A program made the position numbers and the translations under genes. A DNA stretch of 32,791 bases from the NCBI GenBank assembly GCA_018268335.1, contig JAFDWT010000058.1, forward strand, positions 1-32,791, in the 5' to 3' direction. The notes beneath the pieces are model-generated. The model was not told where the DNA came from. It did no database searches and saw only the letters and a list, made by a program, of their open reading frames with translations. The stretch is from Armatimonadota bacterium. GTDB taxonomy: Bacteria; Armatimonadota; Fimbriimonadia; Fimbriimonadales; Fimbriimonadaceae. This document shows, piece after piece, positions 8,419 to 15,391 of this stretch (its first letter is position 1; each line of letters starts with the position of its first letter).

Positions 8419-9725
8419 TCGGGTTCACCGACTTCCTTGATCACCGCCACATCGCCGATATGCGAGTGTCCTTCCTTGGCGGCCAGCAACACCTTGGGCA
8501 GCAGGGGCACAGCAACCAAGACTAACAAAGACGTAGCAGTGTTCATCCAGACCATGCCAGAGAAGTTTCTTCCCCAAGCTTCATAGAGCCTTGAGCCGAT
8601 CGCGTCGGAGCCGAACAGCGAGATGTTGCCAAACGAGAAGATCAACGCATACCCAAGCGCCTCGAACTTCTTCGGCGTCGAACGAGCGATCAGGTCAAGG
8701 AACGGCATGAACGCTAGACCGTTGCCGATGCCATAGAGCGCCTCGATGGCCATAGCTGCTGGCTGCGAGGTGTAACCGAGATAGCAGGCAGATGACACGA
8801 CGTTGACGAGGATGCCAGCGTAGATGAGCGTACGCAGCGTGTACTTGCGGCAGGCCCAAACGTAGAAGGCGCTGGCGAGCACATTGCCCGACGCCTGGAT
8901 GGCTAACAGAGTCCCAATAAACTCAGAGCTGAACTTCAGTGTCTCTGATTGGTGCATAAACAGCGGGGTCTGGAATCCAGGGCTGAAGCGAACAAGGAGC
9001 CAGAAAAAACTCGTCGCCCACATGGCACGAGACTTGAATAGCTCCCGGAATCCGCCTAACTTCTCATAGAAGGCGTCTATGCCGCTGGAAGCTGACTTTT
9101 CCTCTTTCAACAGCCCAGCAGCCAACACCACCATGCCGACCAATAGCACGAAACTGGTCAAGTAGCTTGCCTGGTGGCCGTTTTTGAATGTCGCCGCAGC
9201 AAAAAATCCAGCGGCAACCGAGGCAATAAGGACCCCCGAACTCTCCGCCGCATTGCGGATCGAACTCATCCGACCTGTCGAACGGAATTCCTGCCCAGCA
9301 GCGACCAAGACTCCGCCAAGGGTGGTCTGGGCAAACACCAATGCCACGTTCATCAGCATCAAGCAGACCAAAAAGACGTTTTCAGTCGGTGTGAGCGACG
9401 CTAGTGCCAGGTACAGGAGCGATGCTAAGGCCGTCGTGACCAGCACGTACGTCTTGCGCCGGGAACCAAAAATGGTGAAGGTGTCGGTAATGATCCCCGC
9501 CACCGGCTTGAGATACCAAGCAATGTTCACCACCAAGCCGAACATGGCCAGCCTGGCCGCGTCCATATGCAGTTCGTCCTTGAGCGTGTACTTGATCGCC
9601 AGTTTGGCGATGCCGTCCCGTGGGTCGGCGAGAATGTAAAACAGGTAGCCGATACCGACAAACCACATGAGCCGACTGGCTCCGCGACTATCGGCGACGG
9701 ACGGGGCAGGCGCGACTTCACTCAT
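8415..9725 (-). CDS. MFS transporter of the folate-biopterin transporter (FBT/BT1) type
   Basis: 436 residues with about 12 hydrophobic segments. The diagnostic region is near the N-terminus: DGIAKLAIKYTLKDELHM, then WYLKPVAGIITDTF and FGSRRKTYV. This is the pattern of FBT-family proteins (PF03092) rather than ordinary sugar MFS carriers. Family members move folates, pterins or amino-acid-like solutes in protists, plants and cyanobacteria; bacterial relatives are mostly uncharacterised. GAGG lies about 8 bases before the ATG, a normal ribosome-binding site. The stop overlaps the end of the CHAP gene on the other strand by 4 bases. It may be co-transcribed with the small gene 79 bases upstream. 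Confidence 0.78.
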   Translation of the reverse strand: MSEVAPAPSVADSRGASRLMWFVGIGYLFYILADPRDGIAKLAIKYTLKDELHMDAARLAMFGLVVNIAWYLKPVAGIITDTFTIFGSRRKTYVLVTTALASLLYLALASLTPTENVFLVCLMLMNVALVFAQTTLGGVLVAAGQEFRSTGRMSSIRNAAESSGVLIASVAAGFFAAATFKNGHQASYLTSFVLLVGMVVLAAGLLKEEKSASSGIDAFYEKLGGFRELFKSRAMWATSFFWLLVRFSPGFQTPLFMHQSETLKFSSEFIGTLLAIQASGNVLASAFYVWACRKYTLRTLIYAGILVNVVSSACYLGYTSQPAAMAIEALYGIGNGLAFMPFLDLIARSTPKKFEALGYALIFSFGNISLFGSDAIGSRLYEAWGRNFSGMVWMNTATSLLVLVAVPLLPKVLLAAKEGHSHIGDVAVIKEVGEPD

Positions 9726-9804
9726 AGCAGCCTCAAATCAAGCAGTCTGCGCCCACTCGCCCTGGACGATTGGACAACTATGCCTTAACAAGCGATCAGA
9801 TTGC

Positions 9805-10305
9805 TCACTTCCGGCGCGTGTAATGCAGGTGCCAGCTGAGCTTCCACGTCTTGCCACCGTCTGTCGTCGCCTCCCAATCCCAGTCGAACGAGTCTTTCTG
9901 GATATTGGAAAAAACCATCCGACTCGCCGAGTTCGGGCTGTTCGGGTTGGCGACCGTCTGCAGCGTCATCTTGCCGTCTGCAAAGGTGCCGGCCAGGGCG
10001 ATGTAGCCGCCTTGGTTGTCCACCCAAGTCTGCCGCCACCTTTTGCCCGCCGGCATATAGACCGACACGCTACGCCCGACCATTCCGGCACCGTTGAAAT
10101 TCTCTTCGACAACATGCCCGTCCATCGCCCATCGGACGTCGTTTGTGGCCTTGGTGTGCGTCTTGCTGCCATCAGCGGCGTAGGAGTCGCCCTCGCAGTT
10201 CCACTTGCCGATCCAGAACGCGAACTGCTTGGTCTCGGGTGGAACAGGCGTCGCCTGGGAGGCGACGGCGGCGACAACAACAATCGTAGCAATGAGTCCA
10301 GACAT
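9805..10305 (-). CDS. small secreted protein, DUF1579/lipocalin-like
   Basis: 166 residues. The signal peptide is MSGLIATIVVVAAVASQA. The mature part begins with FAFWIGKWNCEGDSYAADG, the FxFxxGxW entry strand common to DUF1579/SnoaL-unrelated beta-barrel proteins. It continues with alternating beta-type segments (GRSVSVYMPAGKRWRQTWVDNQGGYIALAG) and ends WHLHYTRRK. The function of this family is unknown; ligand binding in the periplasm is possible. AAGGA lies about 10 bases before the ATG. It is on the same strand as the alditol-oxidase-like gene upstream (39 bases) and the FBT transporter downstream, so the three could form one unit. Confidence 0.68.
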   Translation of the reverse strand: MSGLIATIVVVAAVASQATPVPPETKQFAFWIGKWNCEGDSYAADGSKTHTKATNDVRWAMDGHVVEENFNGAGMVGRSVSVYMPAGKRWRQTWVDNQGGYIALAGTFADGKMTLQTVANPNSPNSASRMVFSNIQKDSFDWDWEATTDGGKTWKLSWHLHYTRRK

Positions 10306-10344
10306 AACGCCCGTCCTTACTCCGATCCGTCCGACTGGTGTTCC

Positions 10345-11595
10345 CTAGTCGATAGCGTTGAAAAGGCTGTCCAAATAGGCGTTCCGAAACTTATGCTCGG
10401 GGTCGTGCCCGTCAACCATTTGCTTGAATGCCCGACGCATTGGGTACTCCCCGATATATTCTTGGGGAGCCATGGTGGTGAGCTTGCCCCAATGCGGAAC
10501 GCCACCGAGTCGCTCTATTGTTTGCTCGATCTTTGTCAAGACCCTTCGGACCCGTTCCCAGTCTTTGCGCCAAGTGAAGTGGATACCGACGACACCCTTG
10601 GCAAACGCCGGACTCATCCACAGGCCGTCTTCGGCGACGAACCGAATTTCGGAAACAAAGAGCGCTGGGGTGATCTCATTAGCGAAGCCTTGAAGTGCTT
10701 CAATTGCTCGGCATGCTTGTATCGGCGGCAAGAAAAACTCGGACTGCAATTCTTCGCCAGCGCTAGGCGTGAATTCCATCTTGAAGTGAGGCAGTCTTTC
10801 GTGCCACGGCCCACGGACCCCCATTTGTTCTGTGCAGTTGACGGGGTCCATTTCTGCCAAGGGATGGAGTTTGCGTCGGGCAGGTTCAGCGCCGAGCTCC
10901 GCCAACAGGTCGGCATGCTCCCGGTCCAATCGACGCTTGACCCATACCTGGTCGATGACTGGGCGCGCCCAAGTCGTGAAGAGGCTGACACTATAGGCAG
11001 AAGCTCCGACTTCTTCGAAGTTCTCCAGGCACTCGTTTAGCGGAAGGTCAATGTAAACGTTCTGGGCGACTTCGTAGGTCGGCTCACATTGCAGGACAGA
11101 TCCAGTCACTACACCAAGCGCGCCGAGCGCGACGACGGCGCCATCAAGGGCCTCATCGACTTCTGAACGAACATAAGTCTGTATTCGACCCAGACCATCG
11201 ACGAAAGTCACCGACTCGACGGAGGTTGCCAAGTTGCCGTTGGCAACACCCGAGCCATGCGTCGCGGTAGCACACGCCCCTATGACCGAGATATGCGGAA
11301 GCGACGCGAGGTTATGGAGTGCCCAGCCCTTTTCGTGGAGAAACAGCGCTAGTTGACCATAGGTGACACCAGCCCCTACGCGCACACGGCCCCCAGGCAA
11401 CATCTCCATCGATTGGAAGCGCTCCATCGAGACAATCACGCCATCCGAGTCGGCGACCGAGCTGAACGAGTGCCGCGTACCCTGGGCCTTCACCTTGCGC
11501 TCGCGGTGGACCAGATCCTGCAACTCCTCCACCGTCGCGGGCGCGACGACTCGGTCGCTGGAAAACTCGATGTTGCCGGCCCAGTTGCGTCCCAC
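10345..11595 (-). CDS. FAD-linked oxidase, alditol (xylitol) oxidase-like
   Basis: 416 residues, starting at GTG 11595 (MGRNWAGNIEF). The NWAGN opening, GTRHSFSSVADS and LASLPHISVIGACATATHGSG match the VAO-fold alditol/xylitol oxidases (AldO, XyoA) and the wider aldonolactone oxidase group. The His in GTRHSF is the usual covalent FAD site. The C-terminus has the substrate-domain signatures IHFTWRKDWERV, PHWGKL and a closing HDPEHKFRNAYLDSLF (ALO domain). The enzyme would oxidise a sugar alcohol or lactone C1-OH with O2, giving H2O2. No signal peptide is seen, so it is cytoplasmic. It diverges from the PPK2 gene across 83 bases. The choice between alditol and lactone as substrate is open, but NWAGN and HWGKL favour alditol oxidase. 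Confidence 0.82.
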   Translation of the reverse strand: MGRNWAGNIEFSSDRVVAPATVEELQDLVHRERKVKAQGTRHSFSSVADSDGVIVSMERFQSMEMLPGGRVRVGAGVTYGQLALFLHEKGWALHNLASLPHISVIGACATATHGSGVANGNLATSVESVTFVDGLGRIQTYVRSEVDEALDGAVVALGALGVVTGSVLQCEPTYEVAQNVYIDLPLNECLENFEEVGASAYSVSLFTTWARPVIDQVWVKRRLDREHADLLAELGAEPARRKLHPLAEMDPVNCTEQMGVRGPWHERLPHFKMEFTPSAGEELQSEFFLPPIQACRAIEALQGFANEITPALFVSEIRFVAEDGLWMSPAFAKGVVGIHFTWRKDWERVRRVLTKIEQTIERLGGVPHWGKLTTMAPQEYIGEYPMRRAFKQMVDGHDPEHKFRNAYLDSLFNAID

Positions 11596-11678
11596 GGCAC
11601 AATTGTGACCGCACCAACCTGCGTCGGGTTGAATTGATCTCCAATGCGGTCTGAGTCAGGTCAAACTGGAGAAAGACG

Positions 11679-12545
11679 ATGAAGATCGACACCAGCAAGT
11701 TCCGCGTCAAGGAAGGCGACAAGGTCCGCCTCAAGGACTGGAGCACCGACGTCAAGCCACTCTATGGCTCCGAAGAGGACTACCAAGAGGTATTGGCCAA
11801 GCACATCGACTCCATGGCCGAACTGCAAAACTTGCTCTACGCCCATGACCGCTACGCGCTGCTCTTGATCTTCCAGGCCATGGACGCTGCCGGCAAAGAC
11901 AGCGCGATCAAGCACGTGATGTCTGGCGTCAATCCCCAGGGATGCCAGGTCTTCAGCTTCAAAAAGCCCAGTGCCGAAGAGCTCGACCACGACTTCCTCT
12001 GGCGCACGACGCGGTGCCTGCCAGAGCGGGGCCGGATCGGCATCTTTAACCGCTCGTATTACGAAGAGGTCCTGGTCGTCCGCGTGCATCCCGAGATCCT
12101 GCAAGGTCAGCTTCTGCCTAAAGAGGCGGCCGAAGACAAGGACATCTGGGAGCACCGCTACCGCTCCATCCGCGACCTAGAGAAGCACTTGCGGTGGAAC
12201 GGGACGCGGATCGTCAAGTTCTTCCTGCACGTGTCCAAAGAAGAACAGGCCAAGCGGTTCCTAGCCCGGCTAGACGACCCCGCCAAGAACTGGAAGTTCA
12301 GCAAGTTCGACATGGGCGAGCGCGCCCTGTGGAAGGAGTACCAAGAGGCATATGAAGCCTGTGTCTCCGCCACCAGCACCGACGAGGCGCCCTGGTACAT
12401 CGTGCCAGCCGACGACAAGCACAACGCACGGCTGATCATCTCCCAGGTCGTCCTAGATACATTGAAGGATCTGGACATGTCGTATCCCGAGCCATCTTGC
12501 ACGGCCGACGAGGTCGCCGAAATCCGTAAGGCATTGAGCGGGTAG
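11679..12545 (+). CDS. ppk2: polyphosphate kinase 2, probably class III
   Basis: 288 residues. The N-terminal [14 protein letters not shown] element and the single PPK2 domain match one-domain class III enzymes such as those of Deinococcus and Meiothermus, which phosphorylate AMP and ADP from polyphosphate. The Walker A loop is DAAGKDS at residues 69-75. [20 protein letters not shown] and the Walker B/lid region [17 protein letters not shown] (from residue 123) follow. PPK2 regenerates nucleoside triphosphates from polyphosphate in the cytoplasm. GGAG lies 8-11 bases before the ATG. The gene is followed by a long inverted repeat at 12552-12611. Class III is inferred from similarity, so substrate range needs testing. 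Confidence 0.9.
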   Translation: MKIDTSKFRVKEGDKVRLKDWSTDVKPLYGSEEDYQEVLAKHIDSMAELQNLLYAHDRYALLLIFQAMDAAGKDSAIKHVMSGVNPQGCQVFSFKKPSAEELDHDFLWRTTRCLPERGRIGIFNRSYYEEVLVVRVHPEILQGQLLPKEAAEDKDIWEHRYRSIRDLEKHLRWNGTRIVKFFLHVSKEEQAKRFLARLDDPAKNWKFSKFDMGERALWKEYQEAYEACVSATSTDEAPWYIVPADDKHNARLIISQVVLDTLKDLDMSYPEPSCTADEVAEIRKALSG

Positions 12546-12551
12546 GGGTGC

Positions 12552-12611
12552 CCCGGTCTGGCCGCGTCAGGCGTTCAGAGTTTGGGAAAAGGCCTGCCGC
12601 GGCAGACCGGG
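12552..12611. terminator. long GC-rich inverted repeat between convergent genes, possible bidirectional terminator
   Basis: The left arm at 12552-12572 (CCCGGTCTG, CCGCG, CAGGC) is complementary to the right arm at 12592-12611 (GCCTG, CCGCGG, CAGACCGGG) with one mismatch and one bulge. The loop is about 19 bases. It fills the gap between the ppk2 stop (12545) and the end of the convergent DUF4287 gene (12619). No U-tract is visible on either side. Confidence 0.5.
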
Positions 12612-12618
12612 ACTTCGG

Positions 12619-13167
12619 TTATGAAGCGTCGTACGCCGACTTGAGCCAACCGACCAGCTCGCCGTCGATCTCAGCCACCGACCGCACACGCACCCGATGC
12701 GACAACATGGCATTGAAGCTGCCAGAGGCCTCTAGCCGCTCGGTCGTCGCGGTGCCTGGCAGGTTGATGCCGACATCGAGCCTGTCGGCAGCCGGCTGCA
12801 GAATCGCGAACTGCTTCTTGCGGCGCAGGCTCAAGTAGGCTTTCTTGGGCGCGACGTCCACATCACTGCCGAACGAGTTGACCTTCACCATGAGCGCGTC
12901 ATAGACACCCCTAGCCAAGTCGCGCTTGGCGAAAACTGCTTCGATTGTCGGCCCCTCTTCGGCCGCAGGCGCGTTACGGTGCATTGCAATCTGGTTGGCG
13001 TAGCCGTGGGTGACGCCGTAGACAGACTTGATGTGGGCGACGACTTCGCCGTGCTTTTCCAGCCCGGCGGCAGCGATCACAGCCCGCCACTCCTCAATCG
13101 TCTTCCCTGTCGTCTCCTTCAAGTTGGCCACCATCTTGGCCAAGCTGTCTTCAGGTCGTGTCGCCAT
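12619..13167 (-). CDS. DUF4287-DUF5655 protein
   Basis: 182 residues from ATG 13167 (a GTG directly before it is an alternative). Residues about 10-60 form the DUF4287 part (TGKTIEEWRAVIAAAGLEKH, GVTHGYANQIA). Residues about 75-180 form the DUF5655 part (VAPKKAYLSLRRKKQFAIL, GINLPG, HRVRVRSVAEIDGELVGWL). The pair is widespread in soil bacteria; DUF5655 also occurs attached to nuclease-like proteins, but no catalytic motif is evident here. TACGCT at 13175-13180 ends 7 bases before the ATG, so the mRNA may be leaderless despite only 24 bases separating it from the upstream lactonase gene. No signal peptide; cytoplasmic. Function unknown. Confidence 0.85.
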   Translation of the reverse strand: MATRPEDSLAKMVANLKETTGKTIEEWRAVIAAAGLEKHGEVVAHIKSVYGVTHGYANQIAMHRNAPAAEEGPTIEAVFAKRDLARGVYDALMVKVNSFGSDVDVAPKKAYLSLRRKKQFAILQPAADRLDVGINLPGTATTERLEASGSFNAMLSHRVRVRSVAEIDGELVGWLKSAYDAS

Positions 13168-13191
13168 CACGCGAAGCGTAGCACGCCCGCG

Positions 13192-14289
13192 TCAAGGTCG
13201 CCGATGCTGGAACGTGATGCAGACCGGCTTGCTAGCCTTCATGCGTGCCCTGGCCGGCCCGAGGCGACCGCTCTTTGGGTCGATAGGCAGGCTGACAATG
13301 TCGTCGCTGTTCTGTCCGGCGACGACCAACCAGCGGCCATTGGGGTCGACGTCCATTCCCCTGGGTTCCTTGATCTGCGAGTCGAAAATGCCAATCGGGG
13401 TCAGAAGCCCGTCACCGCCGACCGTGTACGCCGCGACCGAGTCGTGCCCTCGGTTGCTGACATAGAGGAACTTGCCCTGCGGGTCAAGGACGATCTCGGC
13501 GGTGGTGTTGTGCCCCTTAAAGTCGGGCGGCAGCGTGGTTAGAGTCTGCAAGCTCTCCATGGCCCCAGTCTTCGGGTCACGTCGGAGTGCGGTCACCGAG
13601 TTGGCCAATTCGTTGTTGACATAGACATGCTGGCCACTCTTGTCGGTGACAAGATGCCTTGGCCCGACGCCGGGGGCGAGCTTCTGTCGTAGTGGCTCAC
13701 CTAGCTTGCCCGCCTTGGCATCAACGGGAAAACTCAGCACCTCGTCTGTGCCCAAATCGCAAGCCAGAACAAACCGGTCGTCAGGAGTGAACGCTGTAAA
13801 GTGCATGTGCGATCCTTCCTGCCGACCGGCGTCCGGGCCCTTGCCTGTGTTTTTGAACTCAGAAAGGACAGGTGACACCATCCCATCGGCACCCACACCA
13901 AAGAACCCCAGCGTTCCGTCGCTATAGCCAGCTCCCGCCACGAACTGGCCACTATGACTTAATGCCAAATGGCATGGCCCATTGCCATTCCAAGATTCGG
14001 CGTTGATTTCCTTCCAATGTCCGCCCTCGTTGATGCCGTAACTCGTAATGCGCGCGCCGTGGACCTCTTCAATGACAAAGACAGTGTCGAGCTTTGGCCC
14101 CCAGACGGCAAAACTTGGGCTGGAAGCGATCCCGATCAGCGACGCCGCGCCGAACTGACCCGTTTCCGAGTCGATAGTGCAGGTGTACGCACCTTCACTG
14201 CCACCTGGCGACGTGTAGGTGCCGATCAAGAACGGTTCCGGGCGACTGGGAGTCATGGTCATCACGGCGGCGAGCGGGAGTGTCCACAT
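13192..14289 (-). CDS. lactonase, seven-bladed beta-propeller (6-phosphogluconolactonase YbhE/Pgl type)
   Basis: 365 residues. After a short hydrophobic N-terminus (MWTLPLAAVMTMT) come repeats of the beta-propeller lactonase family (PF10282): FLIGTYTSPGGSEGAYTC, GPCHLALSHSGQFVAGAGYSDG, GKGPDAGRQEGSHMHFTAF, GVGPRHLVTDKSGQHVYVNNEL, NTTAEIVLDPQGKFLYVSNRG and EPRGMDVDPNGRWLVVAGQNSD. The RQEGSHMHF and GPRHL motifs carry the expected metal and active-site His/Glu/Arg. Family members hydrolyse 6-phosphogluconolactone or other aldonolactones; many paralogs are untested. With a possible signal peptide it may be exported, which argues against a simple pentose-phosphate role. TAGGTT at 14295-14300 ends 5 bases before the ATG. 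Confidence 0.85.
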   Translation of the reverse strand: MWTLPLAAVMTMTPSRPEPFLIGTYTSPGGSEGAYTCTIDSETGQFGAASLIGIASSPSFAVWGPKLDTVFVIEEVHGARITSYGINEGGHWKEINAESWNGNGPCHLALSHSGQFVAGAGYSDGTLGFFGVGADGMVSPVLSEFKNTGKGPDAGRQEGSHMHFTAFTPDDRFVLACDLGTDEVLSFPVDAKAGKLGEPLRQKLAPGVGPRHLVTDKSGQHVYVNNELANSVTALRRDPKTGAMESLQTLTTLPPDFKGHNTTAEIVLDPQGKFLYVSNRGHDSVAAYTVGGDGLLTPIGIFDSQIKEPRGMDVDPNGRWLVVAGQNSDDIVSLPIDPKSGRLGPARARMKASKPVCITFQHRRP

Positions 14290-14294
14290 GGCCT

Positions 14295-14300
14295 AACCTA
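14295..14300 (-). promoter_or_regulatory. -10-like box directly before the lactonase start
   Basis: On the minus strand TAGGTT ends 5 bases before the ATG at 14289. No Shine-Dalgarno sequence is present. No credible -35 was found at 16-18 bases. Confidence 0.3.
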
Positions 14301-14332
14301 CTTTGCACCAAATCGTCACGCCTGAAGCAGAC

Positions 14333-15052
14333 CTAGTGGCCATTTGTACCAACGTGAGCCCCGAGTCTTGCTTTGTTGAATCTCAGCAGGCGAGCAGTCC
14401 GAGTACTTGCACTGTACTTGGAGTTTTCAACAACAAATATTCCGTCGCGTATTGCCTTGTTCACTGCACTTCCAACTGTAGGCGCAGTCGTTCCTAGCAA
14501 GGCGGCCACCTTTGCAGATACTGGAAGAATGAATGGAAAGGGGTCATTTTGTTCTTGCAACAGATATCCCAAGTTAACGACAACGATGAAATATCGATTG
14601 CCTTGCAGCCCCAATGGGTTGCCTTTTGCCGCAAGCACAGCATTGTCGAGCGAAGCTGATCCAAGGGGCAACTTCCTTGATGCCCAAGCCTGAAGCCACT
14701 CCATTTCAACTGCGTCAGCATCGTTCCAGTCGATTCGGCTCTTGGTACCGATAAGACCTAGCGCCACGGCGGCTTCAGCAAAAACAGCCGCAATTGGTGC
14801 GAGGATCATAGCAATTGCCTCCTCATTGCGTTGGCTTGGCGCTATCAGTCCTTTTACACGACCTGCCAGCAAGAACAGCCACAAATATTGGGGGCGCTTC
14901 TTCTTGCCAAATCCAACGGCGCGCAACGTTTCTTGGACGGACTCAAGTACAGCTTCAAGCGGAAATGACTCAAGGGCAGGAAAAGCCTCCAGCAATTTCG
15001 ATGAGGTCGCGCCAATGTCAAGGCCTGATGAGTTCAAGACAAGGTTTGACAT
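14333..15052 (-). CDS. unrecognised protein with a C-terminal winged-helix-like region
   Basis: 239 residues, not recognised. The centre is hydrophobic and alanine-rich (AIAMILAPIAAVFAEAAVALGLIG) but has no clear membrane topology. Residues about 178-230 (VSAKVAALLGTTAPTVGSAV, then NKAIRDGIFVVENSKY) read like a helix-turn-helix plus wing, as in DNA-binding winged-helix domains. An LAGRVKGL segment precedes the centre. Base composition is visibly more AT-rich than its neighbours, suggesting transfer. The start codon is 11 bases after the 3' end of a tRNA-like element on the same strand, and GGGAG in that element's acceptor arm is the only ribosome-binding-like sequence upstream. A DNA-binding or replication/regulatory role is possible but not shown. 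Confidence 0.6.
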   Translation of the reverse strand: MSNLVLNSSGLDIGATSSKLLEAFPALESFPLEAVLESVQETLRAVGFGKKKRPQYLWLFLLAGRVKGLIAPSQRNEEAIAMILAPIAAVFAEAAVALGLIGTKSRIDWNDADAVEMEWLQAWASRKLPLGSASLDNAVLAAKGNPLGLQGNRYFIVVVNLGYLLQEQNDPFPFILPVSAKVAALLGTTAPTVGSAVNKAIRDGIFVVENSKYSASTRTARLLRFNKARLGAHVGTNGH

Positions 15053-15062
15053 TACTTTCTGT

Positions 15063-15168
15063 TGCTCCCGGAAGGACTCGAACCCTCATCGACCGACTAC
15101 ACGCCGCCAGGATGGCGTAGGGTGTCAGCTTCCCCAGTCGGTTGCCCTATCCATTAGACCACGGGAGT
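15063..15168 (-). tRNA. tRNA-like element interrupted by ~34 nt in the anticodon loop; tRNA gene, pseudogene or mRNA leader mimic
   Basis: Minus strand, 5' at 15168. Acceptor ACTCCCG (15168-15162) pairs with CGGGAGC (15070-15064) except A1.C72. TG at 8-9; D-stem GTCT/GGGC with loop AATGGATA; anticodon stem ACCGA (15142-15138) with TCGGT (15096-15092), extendable by CT/AG; variable loop CGAT; T-stem GAGGG/CCTTC with loop TTCGAGT; A73, then ACA rather than CCA. Without 15097-15130 the rest is 72-73 nt and canonical. Reading the loop straight gives CT-GGG-GA, anticodon GGG (Pro), but the body has A20, usual for tRNA-Arg, and the junction of any splice is ambiguous. The insert can form its own small stem. 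The 1:72 mismatch and missing CCA (the window's tRNA-Ala encodes CCA) favour a pseudogene or mimic; the perfect arms and strong promoter argue for function. Confidence 0.55.
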
Positions 15169-15174
15169 CTGCCC

Positions 15175-15203
15175 ATAATACTGCCATGGAGATCAGGTTT
15201 CAA
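15175..15203 (-). promoter_or_regulatory. near-consensus sigma-70 promoter for the tRNA-like element
   Basis: On the minus strand TTGAAA (15203-15198) and TATTAT (15180-15175) are separated by exactly 17 bases; each box matches the consensus at five of six positions. The start of transcription would fall at about 15168-15169, the first base of the tRNA-like element. It is the best promoter in the window. Confidence 0.7.
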
Positions 15204-15240
15204 CGTCTTCCCGGGACTTTCGCACTACTATTAACTTGAA

Positions 15241-15300
15241 CTACTTACCTGGCTTAAATTACTTTTTTATCTTATTCTACTTATCAGGCTTTAATTACTT
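15241..15300. repeat. AT-rich imperfect direct repeat, two 24-bp copies at 36-bp spacing
   Basis: Copy 1 at 15241-15264 and copy 2 at 15277-15300 share CTACTTA, GGCTT and AATTACTT and differ at 3 of 24 positions. The 12 bases between them are T-rich. The block stands out from the GC-rich surroundings. It lies between the tRNA-like element's promoter and the esterase gene. Only two copies are seen, so it is not a CRISPR array; protein-binding sites or a remnant of a transferred segment are possible. Confidence 0.55.
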
Positions 15301-15391
15301 AGATTAAGATGCCGTCGAATGACTCGATACCAAGGCTGGATCCGGATATGCGGTCGCCATGAGGGCACTTCTCCTTGGGTAGAACTGCCAC

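Noticed and set aside
7725-8525. 266-codon + strand frame over the CHAP gene
   Set aside because: Arg/His-rich shadow frame; the CHAP frame has the catalytic motifs.
9667-11040. 457-codon + strand frame opposite the small secreted gene and the flavin oxidase
   Set aside because: It mirrors well-supported minus-strand genes and shows no family motif.
15063-15168. tRNA with a long variable arm (Leu/Ser/Tyr class), or an archaeal-type bulge-helix-bulge intron
   Set aside because: No 5-bp anticodon stem can be formed with a 7-base loop unless the insert is removed, and the variable loop is a normal 4 nt. The two 3-nt bulges around a 4-bp helix cannot be drawn.
15241-15300. CRISPR array, because of the 36-bp period
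   Set aside because: Only two imperfect copies, with a 12-bp gap too short for a spacer and no cas genes.
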